From the NCBI GenBank assembly GCA_964556005.1, contig CAZKUR010000020.1, positions 1 through 57,258 of the forward strand: 57,258 nt of DNA, read 5' to 3'. This DNA comes from CAZKUR01 sp964556005 (lineage in GTDB: Bacteria > Bacteroidota > Ignavibacteria > Ignavibacteriales > Ignavibacteriaceae). Of the stretch, positions 25,499-34,789 are shown piece by piece; positions within the stretch are counted from its first letter, which is position 1, and each line of letters starts with the position of its first letter. The position numbers and the translations under genes were made by a program. The notes below the pieces were generated by a model. That model ran no database searches, was not told the origin of the DNA, and was given only the letters and a program-made list of their open reading frames with translations.

Positions 25499-26581
25499 TT
25501 AATAAGTCAAATGTGTTGAACGCTTGAACGTTAAACCGGCATGTTTGAAATCGTCAATATGCTGTTTTTCGAACGGGATGCCGGTCATTTGGAAAAATCT
25601 TGGCCACCCGATACGATTTATCCACTCGCCCATTCTTTCATGTGGGTGAGCATTTTGTGACCAAACTTCCACAAGGTTTTTAACCGCATCAACAACCTCA
25701 GGCCATCTTGGCGGATTGTTCGGTATAAACGGGATAGCAAGTTTGGAGAACATAGGTTCACTTCTTGCATTAGAAACTTTACCGCCAACCCAAATTGAAA
25801 CTCCGTCATTCAACGGATCATTCAACGGCATTGCCGGACAGACAGTATAACAATTTGCACAGAACATACATCTTTCTTCTATAACTTCTACCGATGGTTT
25901 TCCATCATAAGTAGTGGGCTTAATAGCTGCTGTCGGGCATGCTGAAACCACAGAAGGAATTTCGCACATAGCTTTCAATTTATCCTGGCTTACTTTAGGC
26001 GGGCGCCTGTGAATTCCAAGTATTGCTATATCCGAGCAGTGAACAGCACCGCACATATTTAAGCAGCATGCTAAAGCAATACGAAGTTTTCCAGGCAATT
26101 TCATTTCGGTAAAATATTCTATCAGTTCATCCATAACGGATTTTACAATACCGGAAGCATCGGTAGCTGCCGAATGACAGTGTACCCAGCCTTGAGTATG
26201 TACTATACTGGAAATTGAATTTCCCATACCGCCAACCGGATGACCTAATGCATGCAAATCCTTTATCAAAGGATCAATATTTTTTTCATCGGTAAGCAGG
26301 AACTCTACATTGTGCCGGCTTGTAAATCTTAAATAGCCGCCACAATATTTATCAGCTAAGTCAGCATAAATCCTGATCTTATCAATGCTGAGAAGTCTTG
26401 GTGAACCTGCCCGAACCGTATATAATTTTGCACCGGTTTCGGAAACAGTAACCATAACTCCGGGTTTTAAAATTTCATGATATTTCCATTTGCCGTAATT
26501 TTCTTTAATAATCGGCGGCAAGAAATTTTCATAATGTGGTGGACCAATATCGGTTAACCTTTTCTTTTTTTCTTCAGCCAT
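25499..26581 (-). CDS. dsrB: Dissimilatory sulfite reductase beta subunit
   Basis: DsrB carries the catalytic sirohaem-4Fe-4S centre. The 360-residue protein shows Cys135, then ACCLNMCGAVHCSDI with Cys172, 173, 177 and 182, the cluster/sirohaem binding segment of DsrB, and an inserted ferredoxin domain with Cys238, 241, 244 and 248 (RCMFCANCYTVCP). It follows dsrA by 58 bases. Length and text are typical, with no broken motif. With DsrA and DsrC it reduces sulfite to the DsrC trisulfide in the cytoplasm. Confidence 0.97.
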   Translation of the reverse strand: MAEEKKKRLTDIGPPHYENFLPPIIKENYGKWKYHEILKPGVMVTVSETGAKLYTVRAGSPRLLSIDKIRIYADLADKYCGGYLRFTSRHNVEFLLTDEKNIDPLIKDLHALGHPVGGMGNSISSIVHTQGWVHCHSAATDASGIVKSVMDELIEYFTEMKLPGKLRIALACCLNMCGAVHCSDIAILGIHRRPPKVSQDKLKAMCEIPSVVSACPTAAIKPTTYDGKPSVEVIEERCMFCANCYTVCPAMPLNDPLNDGVSIWVGGKVSNARSEPMFSKLAIPFIPNNPPRWPEVVDAVKNLVEVWSQNAHPHERMGEWINRIGWPRFFQMTGIPFEKQHIDDFKHAGLTFKRSTHLTY

Positions 26582-26639
26582 TTTTTTTATTCCTTATAGA
26601 ATTTAATTTTAAATTTCAAAAAGTTGTTTACTTATAGAA

Positions 26640-27860
26640 TTATTTTCCCTCTTCCTCTTCGCCGGAATCTTCACCGTCCTCCTCAAAATATTCTTCATAG
26701 AAGACGTAAGGATTCTCTCTCGGATGAGCTACCATTTCGGGAATCGGTTCAACACCGATAGCATCTAAGAAATTGCCCATCCCAACTCTTTGAATAAACT
26801 CACCGACTCTTTCGCGGTTCTTACCGTTTTCACCCCATACCTCGTGAATTCTATCAACAAGGTCAATCAGTTCAGTGTAGGGCGGTTCAAGTTTTATAAA
26901 CGGAATCAGAACAGATGATAGTAACGCACCTTCAACTATCGGGGCTTTAGCGCCGATAAGAATACAAGCACCGCGATCCTTACCGGGAGAAAGTGCTTTG
27001 GGCATTGTGTTTATACAGTGCATACATTTAACACATGCCTTGTTATCGATTTTAATCTCCTTGCCGTCCCATTCCATACATTTTGCCGGGCAGTTACCGA
27101 TAACATCTCTTTCAATATTCACCCCTGCTTCGGCATACTCGGTAACGGCTTTTTTATCAACCTGGATATCATCTCTCCATGTTCCGATGATAGACATGTC
27201 GGACCTGGCAATAGATGCAACGCAATCGTTCGGGCAGCCGGACATTTTGAATTTCCATTTATATGGGAATGGAGGCCTATGCAGTTCATCCTGGTAATGC
27301 ATTGTCAAAAAGTAAGTTAATGCCATTGTATCGTAGCAAGCCCATTCGCAGCGAGCTTGACCGCAGCAGCAGCTTGGGGTTCTAACATCAGAACCGGAAC
27401 CGCCGAGATCAAATCCCAGTTCGGTTAGTTCTTTGAATACAGGTTCCAATTCTTCCGTCCTTGTTCCGAGAAAAACTATATCCCCGGTTGAGCCGTGCAT
27501 ATTTGTAAGGCCGGAACCATGTTTTTCCCAGATGTCGCATAATTTTCTTAAAACATCCGCAGTATAAAACCAGCCGGCCGGTTGATTTATACGCAGTGTA
27601 TGAAAGTGCGAAACATTCGGGAACTCTTCAGGCAGATCGGAGTATCTTCCGATAACGCCGCCGCCGTATCCCAGCACCCCAACTATACCGCCGTGTTTCC
27701 AGTGGCCGATCTTTTCGTTGTAAGAGCGTTCCAACTGCCCTAACAGATCGTCAGCCATAGGATTTTTCTCGGCTGCAGTTTTTATTTCCTTAACGAAACT
27801 TGGCCAGGCACCTTTTTCAAGCTCATCTAACTTCGGTGTCTCTCGTTTTTTTTCAGCCAT
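26640..27860 (-). CDS. dsrA: Dissimilatory sulfite reductase alpha subunit
   Basis: The 406-residue protein has TPSCCCGQARCEWACYDTMA (161-180) and CPNDCVASIARSD (209-221), supplying Cys171, 175, 209 and 213 in the arrangement that holds the sirohaem cluster, and an inserted ferredoxin domain (Cys276, 279, 282 and upstream Cys257, 261). AATAGGAG precedes the start. The C-terminus is unusually acidic (EEYFEEDGEDSGEEEEGK). It begins the dsrAB pair, downstream of the transporter and small membrane protein. Together with DsrB it forms the alpha2beta2 enzyme. Confidence 0.97.
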   Translation of the reverse strand: MAEKKRETPKLDELEKGAWPSFVKEIKTAAEKNPMADDLLGQLERSYNEKIGHWKHGGIVGVLGYGGGVIGRYSDLPEEFPNVSHFHTLRINQPAGWFYTADVLRKLCDIWEKHGSGLTNMHGSTGDIVFLGTRTEELEPVFKELTELGFDLGGSGSDVRTPSCCCGQARCEWACYDTMALTYFLTMHYQDELHRPPFPYKWKFKMSGCPNDCVASIARSDMSIIGTWRDDIQVDKKAVTEYAEAGVNIERDVIGNCPAKCMEWDGKEIKIDNKACVKCMHCINTMPKALSPGKDRGACILIGAKAPIVEGALLSSVLIPFIKLEPPYTELIDLVDRIHEVWGENGKNRERVGEFIQRVGMGNFLDAIGVEPIPEMVAHPRENPYVFYEEYFEEDGEDSGEEEEGK

Positions 27861-27945
27861 TTTAACTCCTATTCTATTTATTTACTTTTAATATTTAATG
27901 AATGAGTTCAATTAAAATTTATTTTTTAGAATTTCGTATCCCTTA

Positions 27946-28101
27946 TTAAGCAGAGAAAAAAGTAAAGCTTATCCACATAAGGACAGCAAGTAATATTATT
28001 CCAAGTATTATGCTCCATGAAATAAGTTTTTTTTCAACCGGCAATAAGGGTTCATATTCCATCTTTTTTAATTCATCTACTAACTGATTTTTGTCCTGCA
28101 T
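27946..28101 (-). CDS. 51-residue single-span membrane protein
   Basis: ATG at 28101-28099 opens a 51-residue frame: a charged N-terminal part (MQDKNQLVDELKKMEYEPLL), then KKLISWSIILGIILLAVLMW as one membrane helix, ending FTFFSA. It lies 25 bases after the transporter gene and 85 bases before dsrA, on the same strand. The layout with positive residues just before the helix predicts N-in. It could be an accessory subunit of the adjacent transporter. No family is recognised. Confidence 0.6.
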   Translation of the reverse strand: MQDKNQLVDELKKMEYEPLLPVEKKLISWSIILGIILLAVLMWISFTFFSA

Positions 28102-28126
28102 TTAATTTGCCTTTATAAAATTATTT

Positions 28127-29575
28127 TCAATTTAAAACCGGCGGTGTTATGCCGTGGAAAAAAATCCATGAGATTGCTAAACCAATCCATATAATAAATC
28201 CAAACAAGCAAAGAACATATACAGCCGCTAATTTCCCGATACCTTCTTCTCTGAGTTTTTTAAAATCGGAAACAACACCGATTGTGAAAAATGTGAATGT
28301 GAAAAACATAACCCGGAAAGTATTGGCTTCTCCTGAAGCAGCAGAAGCTTTACCTGTTGCTTGGGGGAAAACAATACAAAGAATTAAAAAGACGGCAAAA
28401 GTAAGAACGTACCCTATAACAAATTTTGGGAACCTTTCCCAGATTTCTGATGCCCGGACTTTTACATTGCGATTTTTAGTCTCAATCTTTGAGCACCAAA
28501 TTATGGCCAGGATAAAAGCCCATATCCCAATGAAAACATCAATAAAAACTTTAACTGTGGTTGTGGTCATTACCATCCAGCCTTCTTTGTATGCTATGCC
28601 GGTTTCCGCAATTGTTTTCGCCCGAATAAGAGCATCGGTTATTGCACCGCTGGCTACAGCAGCGCCGTCGGTTTTTACTGCAAGTCCCATCCATGCCGCA
28701 GCTACCATAGGTTCAGTCCAGAGGAAAAATTGCGCTAAAAACGGAAGCAGGAGTAATTCGAAAACTGCAAAGACAACAACCAACGAAGAAACCATAATCG
28801 GAATAATCGGCCTTGCCCTAATTGCTCCTCCCGTAGCTATAGCAGCCGAAACACCGCAGATTGAAATTCCGGAAGCAAGCGGCGCCGCCCATTCTCTGCT
28901 GAATTTAAAGTACTTTCTCGCAATAAAATAAACGAGTGCCCAATAAATTAGGTAGGCTTCAACAATAGCACACAGACCTCGGAACATTACAGATGAAGCC
29001 AATCCAAGAGATTCTGCAGCTTTAACTCCAAGTCCTGCTCCTAAAATTACTATTGCGGTTTTTATATATAATTCCGGCCTGGTGGCTTCCTTTAATTTAC
29101 CGGCGAACCCGTGGAAAAAATTTCCAATTAACAATCCGGCAAGCAAAGCGACTATATAACCTGCTTCACCGGTTAAATTTAAAGACCAAGAGATACCGAA
29201 TTTATCGAGAGTATCTGAGGTAGCAGCAATATACGCATAATGACCAAGAAGCCAGCAAAAATAACTAATAAAAAAAATCAACGTAAAGGGAAGGATAAAC
29301 TTTTTAAAGCTGCTGCCGGATATCTTAATCCCTATTCCAACAATAAATAATAAGAAAATATACGTCAATAAAAGGGAAACAACACCGGGCATTCCTTGAT
29401 ATGTTTTGGATACAGATGACAGTGAGGTTGTGATATCATTCCATACGTTTGTTTTGATTCCCCAACCCAAAACATCAATATCTATAAACAATCCTAAAGA
29501 AAGAATAAATACAAAAAGACCAATCCATACGGAAAGCCAGTCTTCACTTATGAAAGATCTTTTTAACACGTTCAT
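28127..29575 (-). CDS. UPF0324 / YeiH-family membrane transporter, putative sulfur oxyanion carrier
   Basis: I prefer the ATG at 29575 (MNVLKRSFISEDW) because AGGGAAG lies just upstream; 482 residues. The protein is polytopic, with conserved segments of the UPF0324 family (PF03601): VALLAGLLIGNFFHGFAGKL, IKTAIVILGAGLGVKAAESL, ASGISICGVSAAIATGGAIR and MGLAVKTDGAAVASGAITDA. Bacterial members are called putative sulfate exporters, and evidence on their substrate is thin. As the first gene of the dsr operon it may move sulfate, sulfite or sulfide. No other sulfate permease is in the window, so uptake through it is possible; this is inference. Confidence 0.8.
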   Translation of the reverse strand: MNVLKRSFISEDWLSVWIGLFVFILSLGLFIDIDVLGWGIKTNVWNDITTSLSSVSKTYQGMPGVVSLLLTYIFLLFIVGIGIKISGSSFKKFILPFTLIFFISYFCWLLGHYAYIAATSDTLDKFGISWSLNLTGEAGYIVALLAGLLIGNFFHGFAGKLKEATRPELYIKTAIVILGAGLGVKAAESLGLASSVMFRGLCAIVEAYLIYWALVYFIARKYFKFSREWAAPLASGISICGVSAAIATGGAIRARPIIPIMVSSLVVVFAVFELLLLPFLAQFFLWTEPMVAAAWMGLAVKTDGAAVASGAITDALIRAKTIAETGIAYKEGWMVMTTTTVKVFIDVFIGIWAFILAIIWCSKIETKNRNVKVRASEIWERFPKFVIGYVLTFAVFLILCIVFPQATGKASAASGEANTFRVMFFTFTFFTIGVVSDFKKLREEGIGKLAAVYVLCLFGFIIWIGLAISWIFFHGITPPVLN

Positions 29576-29620
29576 TGTACTTCCCTGCACAAAATTTATT
29601 CTAAATTCTGAATTAACTTA

Positions 29621-29649
29621 ATTATGCATAGGTGTAAATTCAATTACAA
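29621..29649 (-). promoter_or_regulatory. Putative sigma-70-type promoter of the dsr operon
   Basis: On the minus strand TTGTAA (29649-29644, 4 of 6 to the -35 consensus) is followed after exactly 17 bases by CATAAT (29626-29621, 5 of 6 to -10). Transcription would start near 29614, about 40 bases before the transporter ATG. A perfect TGCATT-GGT-AATGCA dyad at 29673-29687 lies about 24 bases upstream of the -35 box and could be an activator or repressor site. Confidence 0.45.
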
Positions 29650-29732
29650 ATTGGGTTTTGTAATCTTTGTGTTGCATTGGTAATGCATTGAAATGAAAGA
29701 AGATAGGAACGAAAAAATAAAATCAGCCTAAT

Positions 29733-30845
29733 TTATTTTATAGGAATGTGAACTGATCTCACAGCCAATTCGACGATGAAAGTTCTCATCTCAGGGCTGT
29801 CAATCGGCAGGTCTAAACGAATAGGTAATGAACCGCAATTGAAATTTTTAAAATATGTTTTACATGGACGCTGCAGGTATAACGAAAGTCTGCTGAAACC
29901 GATTGGTAAGGGAACCAGCATCCACCATGCTATCCATCCGTTAATTATCGGCCATGGATCATATTTGATCATGTGAAATTTTTCAAATCTTTTCTGAAAT
30001 GCTCTCAGCAAACCTTCAAAACGGATTGTCGGTTTTTTATTAACTCTTTCCTGAAGACGATCCATAAAATAATTCCTGGAATTAAGAACTATTTGTTTCA
30101 TCCTCTTGTCTTTAAATATCACCAGGTAATTTTCAAGCTGGCATTTCTGGTTTATCTTATAAGCATTTATTGCTTCGGTAATTAATTTCTTAATATCCGG
30201 CGCAAAGTATAATTCATTTTTTAACTGCTTATCGTAGCATGCACGTGTAAAATTATTAAACGTGGTCGAGTAAGGAAAAACAACTTTCAATGCTTCATCA
30301 ATAGTTTTAAATCCATACGACATAAATGTAGGGCATGTAAATCCCCTGCAGTTCATTCTATCAAGCAGTCTAATCCATACTTCGGTTGATTCGACCTTGG
30401 AAAGTTCAAAACCAAGCACAACAGTTGAAAGTGCATCTATAGCAAAAGCGACGAACATCGAATGTTCATTATTGTCACCCATATTGCATTTGAACTTTTT
30501 CCCGACAAGATGGATTAATCGCGCTTCATGAGTTGGAGTACAAGCATCAAGATACTCTTCCCACGAAGAACAGCCTACAAGATATTCTCTGATTTTTTGA
30601 TTGATTCTGATTGGTGAACTTTGATAAATTGAACGAAGATCCCTGTAGGAAAAACCACTTAAATATGCTTCGGTTAAAGCGCCAATATCAATTATTTGTT
30701 TCGGTACTTTATTTTGTACCCAGGTTTTACGGCAAAACAAACACCTATAACGCTGAATATCGGCCGAAGTTTTTCCATGCCTGATAATTTTAGAGCTATT
30801 ACAAAAAGGACAGTGTATATCTATTTGATCGATTACGCATGTCAT
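29733..30845 (-). CDS. Transposase-like protein with InsA-type zinc ribbon
   Basis: The 370-residue protein begins with a Cys4 zinc ribbon (CPFCNSSKIIRHG then RYRCLFCRKTW) as in IS1 InsA-type and related transposases, followed by a helix-turn-helix-like part and a region with FAIDALSTVVLGFELSKVES, resembling the first Asp of a DDE integrase core. I cannot locate the other acidic residues with confidence. No inverted terminal repeats or target duplications are visible around it, so it is not a clean insertion sequence; it may be a decayed or host-adopted copy. It lies upstream of the dsr operon on the same strand, possibly marking the join between the two respiratory blocks. Confidence 0.6.
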   Translation of the reverse strand: MTCVIDQIDIHCPFCNSSKIIRHGKTSADIQRYRCLFCRKTWVQNKVPKQIIDIGALTEAYLSGFSYRDLRSIYQSSPIRINQKIREYLVGCSSWEEYLDACTPTHEARLIHLVGKKFKCNMGDNNEHSMFVAFAIDALSTVVLGFELSKVESTEVWIRLLDRMNCRGFTCPTFMSYGFKTIDEALKVVFPYSTTFNNFTRACYDKQLKNELYFAPDIKKLITEAINAYKINQKCQLENYLVIFKDKRMKQIVLNSRNYFMDRLQERVNKKPTIRFEGLLRAFQKRFEKFHMIKYDPWPIINGWIAWWMLVPLPIGFSRLSLYLQRPCKTYFKNFNCGSLPIRLDLPIDSPEMRTFIVELAVRSVHIPIK

Positions 30846-31310
30846 AAAAATTCTTTTGGGATCTTTCGTAATTTCTTTCGAATTGATTCAAAAGATATAC
30901 CATTAAAAAAGATTCAATTAAATTTTATAAGGGAAGATTTAAATTTAAAATTATCAAGAATGAAAAATTTTTTGTCTCTGTTTAGAGATTAAAAAAAATT
31001 TAGTGCGGATTAACTCTGTAAAATTTAAAATTATTAATATCGATTTGTCAAATATTGTTTCTATTATAGTAATAGTTTTTAATGATGAAATATTTTGAAT
31101 GATGAATTGATGCTAAATTGTTTCCAATTTGCTGCCGGATGCGTCAACCCAAAATATATTGTTATTTGATAACCAATTTTGGTTTTAAATTAAAAGGAAG
31201 CTGTATACATATAAATAAAATAGTAAGAGTTAAAAATATCTTTTAAGTTTACGTCGTACTGTTATTTTATCGGCCTTCTAAATTTAGGACAACTTATGTG
31301 CAAAATATTT
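30846..31310. other. AT-rich spacer
   Basis: The 465 bases between the transposase-like gene and the receiver gene show no coding pattern on either strand. A weak TCTCT-GTTT-AGAGA stem near 30974-30988 is next to A-rich DNA but does not make a convincing terminator. Confidence 0.4.
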
Positions 31311-31694
31311 TTAGGACTTCAATACTTCTTTAACCTTCTTTAAAAGCAAGTCCCTATCTACAGGTTTTTCAAAATAACCTTCAGGCATATGAACTTGCTT
31401 ACGTGCGCTAATAAATCGTTTGAAATCAGATTGGACCCCTGTAATAATTATAATAGGAATATCTTTTGTATCTTTATTATTCTGAAGTTCACGCAGGGCC
31501 TTAATTCCCGATTCCTCAGGCATTGAAATATCCAGAGTTATAATATCCGGTTTCCCCGACAACGCCTTTTGAACGCCCTCTTTTCCGTTAGGAGCCGATA
31601 TTACATAAAAATCGTTATCAGTAAAAAACGCGGTTAGATATGTTAAAACATCCTCTTCATCATCAATGATTAAGATCTTTTTATGATTTTCCAT
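31311..31694 (-). CDS. Receiver-only response regulator (DsrMK/Tmc-like module)
   Basis: The 127-residue protein is a single CheY-like receiver: acidic pocket DDEED (11-15), phospho-acceptor Asp55 in TLDISMPEESG, Thr in IITG and Lys in YFEKPV. It has no output domain. Between ITG and EKP lies a long loop (VQSDFKRFISARKQVHMPEG) like that in the receiver at 34790-35308, so the two probably share a clade and perhaps a kinase. It lies 24 bases after the HdrD-like gene and is likely co-transcribed with it. It may modulate the adjacent membrane complex by protein contact. Confidence 0.88.
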   Translation of the reverse strand: MENHKKILIIDDEEDVLTYLTAFFTDNDFYVISAPNGKEGVQKALSGKPDIITLDISMPEESGIKALRELQNNKDTKDIPIIIITGVQSDFKRFISARKQVHMPEGYFEKPVDRDLLLKKVKEVLKS

Positions 31695-31718
31695 TTATAA
31701 GTTCCTAAATTTTTTTGA

Positions 31719-33362
31719 CTATTTCAGTTCCCATTTAATAAAAGGTTGCTCTATATCCTCCATAGCGTTCACAATTAGTTCAACAAGACCTCCGTAAATA
31801 ATTCCGCACTTTTCGAATGCATTGTAATATGTCAAGCCATCCCTAAAAGCTCCTTTGCAGTTAGAACAAGGCGCACAAATATATTTGTGAATTGAAGGAT
31901 CGATATTATCCTTAAAGGCATCCAATACTTGTTTAAATTTCATCCTGAATGAAATTTTATTTCTCCATTCCGGAAAATTTTTGCCCTGAAAAATTGCAAA
32001 GCCGCTTCCGCCTCCGCAGCAATAATTATTTACGCCATGCGGTTCCATCTCTACAAATTGGGGACATATTTTACGCAGGATTTTTCTTTGTGGTTCAACA
32101 ATTCCCATCGCTCTAACAACGTTACAAGGATCATGCAGGGTAACCGGGAAATTATTTTTTTGCGGATTAAATTTTATCTTTCCGCTAAAGACTATCTCTT
32201 CGAGGAGCGGGAATGTACTTTCGCGGTGAAAAATGTTCTCATCGACGAGTATTCTATCGGCGATCGGCATCAGTGATTTATGTGCATGACCGCACTCACT
32301 TAGAACTATCTTTTTAACATTTAGCTTTCGTGCAATTTTTATATGATCAAGCGCCACTCTTGCAAGCTGTGCATCGTCATAAAATAATCCGTAATTAACC
32401 GAATCGTAACCGCCCTCCTGAGAAGACAAAGTCCAATTAATACCTGCCTTTTCAAAAATTATAGCAAATGCCATAATGTTTTCCGGCCATGAAAGATATT
32501 CGCCAAAATTATGAAGCAGTAGAATATCTGCTCCTTCTTTATCAACCGGAAGCTTAATATCCAGGCCATAAAGATCTTTAAGGTCTTCTTCGATAAATTC
32601 AATAATATCGAGCATCGCAGTTGGATTTGTTCCTGTAGATGAGCCGGTTTTCATTTGTTTGATAGTGCCGGAAGTATGCAATTCATCCGGTGCTAAGCCT
32701 AACTCCTGGCTGAACAGCACTCTAATTTCACGCGTAATCAAGCCGTTATCAACACCAACCGGACAAGCCATTGCACAACGCCTGCATAAAGTACACCGGT
32801 ACGAAAGTTCGGCTAGCTTTGCGACTGTTTCCCAGTTCAAATCAATATCGGAACCATTCAACTTATTAAAAAATTTACCTCCGGGCTTTAAATATTTATT
32901 TATTATTCTTCTTAAAATTTCGCCGCGGAAAATCGGCCTGTATATTTCTTCCCTTCCGCTTGAAATATAGATAGGACATTCTTCAGAACAAGTTTGGCAC
33001 TTCATACAATTTTCCATTGAAAGCATAAGCGGCTGCAGAAATGTCCAGTTATTTTCTTTATCAAATAATTTCTTTAAGCCTGCAAGAAACTTTGCAACAA
33101 GTTCCTCTTTCTCTTGGTCGGTTTCCGGTTTGGGAATTGAAATTACGGATAAGCCGTCGAGGGAATGTTCCAGCCTGTTTTTTTGATCGTCCGTTAATTC
33201 TTTAATCGGCGGGTCAACCCAATCATCGTATGGATACGGAAGCTTTAAAAATTCTTCCGGTTCAAGTTCGGTTAACCTGCCGTCCCTTTTAGCAAATTCT
33301 TCGATGGAATTTATTTTCGGAATTTTTCCGCGAACATCTGAAGATTCAATTCTATTTGACAT
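31719..33362 (-). CDS. HdrD/DsrK-like iron-sulfur protein (TmcB-like)
   Basis: The 547-residue protein repeats the DsrK plan: two 4Fe-4S motifs (CMKCQTCSEECP near 118-129; CTLCRRCAMACP near 190-201), then two CCG-type motifs (HDPCNVVRAMG with NYCCGGGSGF, and YICAPCSNCKGAF). It has no membrane segment and should be cytoplasmic, bound to the NarI-like partner whose gene overlaps it by 11 bases. Its CCGGGSG and APCSNC text is closer to HmcF/TmcB than to true DsrK (CCGSGAGLG). Substrate is unknown; a disulfide or quinone-linked role is likely from family knowledge. Confidence 0.85.
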   Translation of the reverse strand: MSNRIESSDVRGKIPKINSIEEFAKRDGRLTELEPEEFLKLPYPYDDWVDPPIKELTDDQKNRLEHSLDGLSVISIPKPETDQEKEELVAKFLAGLKKLFDKENNWTFLQPLMLSMENCMKCQTCSEECPIYISSGREEIYRPIFRGEILRRIINKYLKPGGKFFNKLNGSDIDLNWETVAKLAELSYRCTLCRRCAMACPVGVDNGLITREIRVLFSQELGLAPDELHTSGTIKQMKTGSSTGTNPTAMLDIIEFIEEDLKDLYGLDIKLPVDKEGADILLLHNFGEYLSWPENIMAFAIIFEKAGINWTLSSQEGGYDSVNYGLFYDDAQLARVALDHIKIARKLNVKKIVLSECGHAHKSLMPIADRILVDENIFHRESTFPLLEEIVFSGKIKFNPQKNNFPVTLHDPCNVVRAMGIVEPQRKILRKICPQFVEMEPHGVNNYCCGGGSGFAIFQGKNFPEWRNKISFRMKFKQVLDAFKDNIDPSIHKYICAPCSNCKGAFRDGLTYYNAFEKCGIIYGGLVELIVNAMEDIEQPFIKWELK

Positions 33363-34287
33363 CTTTTACCTCCGGTGGACGTGTTGTAGCAACTTCAGCC
33401 CATGTTTTACCAGTTTTCATATGTGGGGCAGACCAGCTTACACCAAAATTCAAAGCTTCTTTAATTTGTTTCTCCAATTTTCCACCTCTGAAATTCGGCT
33501 CGTCTTCCCAGCGAACATCATGATAAGTAAAATATTTGGCGAAGAGGTGCATCATCCTTGTTAAAGGAAAATATAAAAGAAATAAGGAAATTAGAATTAC
33601 GTGAGTTATAAACAACGAATTAGGAATGCTGACAAAATTAAAAGTCAAAAGATTTTTAACAAATTCCTTACTCAAATTAAATGATGAATCGGCAAAAATA
33701 AGTGTAAGAAAAACACTCGCGACAAGAATCAAGATAAAGGAAAGGTTAATAAAGTCCATCGGGGTGTTGTAAAATTTATATTTTTTATCCGATGATCTTT
33801 TTAATATTAATCCGATACTCCCGATAAAGGTTAAGGCAAGTCCTGCATATCCGCATATATTAATTAGATAGAAAAAAATTTTCCCGCCTGCATTTTGAGC
33901 AGCGTACATATTAATAACCGAATTTATATCCAGTATTGCTGCCCCGGTAATAAGAAAAAAAGTAGCGGTTATTAAATATAAACCGATATGAAACGGGAAA
34001 GAGTAAAGCCAGAGCTTTTTATTATTTTCATAAACTCCCTTTAAGAAAAATATTTCTTCAAACATTACCCAAAGCTCGGCGAGATGATTTTTTTTAATTT
34101 TTTTGTCCCACCATTCCGTCTCTTCAAAATATGAACCTCCGTACTTATTCCGTTTGGGCTCATGAGCAACAGGATAAAGTTCCCATCTAAGATGAATCGG
34201 TGTACTGCTGTACTTAACAATTCTTTTAATTACCAGTACTATAAAAGTAAGGATTGAAAAATAAGAGAATAGATAAAGCAATATCAT
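33352..34287 (-). CDS. NarI/DsrM-like cytochrome b membrane subunit (TmcC-like)
   Basis: The 311-residue protein has about five or six hydrophobic segments with membrane His residues (SFPFHIGLYLITATFFLI; SLFITHVILISLFLLYF), followed by a soluble tail ending TTRPPEVKDVK. Its last 11 bases overlap the start of the HdrD-like gene, so they form one complex. This two-gene DsrMK-like unit parallels TmcBC of sulfate reducers but has no adjacent TmcA cytochrome. It should take electrons from or give electrons to menaquinone. Confidence 0.84.
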   Translation of the reverse strand: MILLYLFSYFSILTFIVLVIKRIVKYSSTPIHLRWELYPVAHEPKRNKYGGSYFEETEWWDKKIKKNHLAELWVMFEEIFFLKGVYENNKKLWLYSFPFHIGLYLITATFFLITGAAILDINSVINMYAAQNAGGKIFFYLINICGYAGLALTFIGSIGLILKRSSDKKYKFYNTPMDFINLSFILILVASVFLTLIFADSSFNLSKEFVKNLLTFNFVSIPNSLFITHVILISLFLLYFPLTRMMHLFAKYFTYHDVRWEDEPNFRGGKLEKQIKEALNFGVSWSAPHMKTGKTWAEVATTRPPEVKDVK

Positions 34288-34789
34288 TTTTAATACTCCG
34301 GTTGTTTGAGTACAATAATTTCAAACGCCTCATAATCTTGCCAAAGAAATTAGATTAAACAGGAAATAAAAACAAAAGTATAATAATTGCTGTATCCCAA
34401 ATGTTGGTAATTCTAAAATCAGCATGGGTCAGGGCTTGTAATATATTTCTAAAAATAATTTTTCAGCGATTTTAATTTTAATTGTGATAAACTGAAAATA
34501 AATTTGAAATTTATTTGAAAAGGAAGAATTACTCTATGAGATTTATGGGGAAAAGTTACCGAAAGAAAAATTTAAGTTTATTTTTTAAGTAAAATTTATT
34601 ATTACGATAACTCTAAATGATAAATAATTTTCATACAAGAAGTTTTGAATGTGGAAATTCACTTAAACTGTTTTATATACCTATCAAGAAATAATAAAAT
34701 AAATTTTTAATCAGGACTCGTGTACTCATGTTAAATGGAACCTTCTTAAAATATACAGTTTTACTTCAATAAAAAGATGAGGAATGTTT
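34288..34789. other. AT-rich spacer between two respiratory modules
   Basis: This 502-base stretch has no gene I can defend. It probably holds the promoter for the NarI-like/HdrD-like/receiver unit and the end of the Hmc-like operon, but no strong promoter or terminator stands out. A plus-strand 18-codon frame at 34536-34592 is too short to call. Confidence 0.4.

Noticed and set aside
26998..27320. Two plus-strand frames of about 100 codons
   Set aside because: Both lie entirely antisense to dsrA, whose motifs are unambiguous; they are shadows of its codon pattern.
28149..28931. A 260-codon plus-strand frame
   Set aside because: It is antisense to the YeiH-type transporter; its Ala/Thr/Ile-rich text mirrors the hydrophobic codons on the other strand.
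34536..34592. An 18-codon plus-strand frame with a purine-rich upstream stretch
   Set aside because: Too short and basic, with no conserved context; probably chance in AT-rich DNA.
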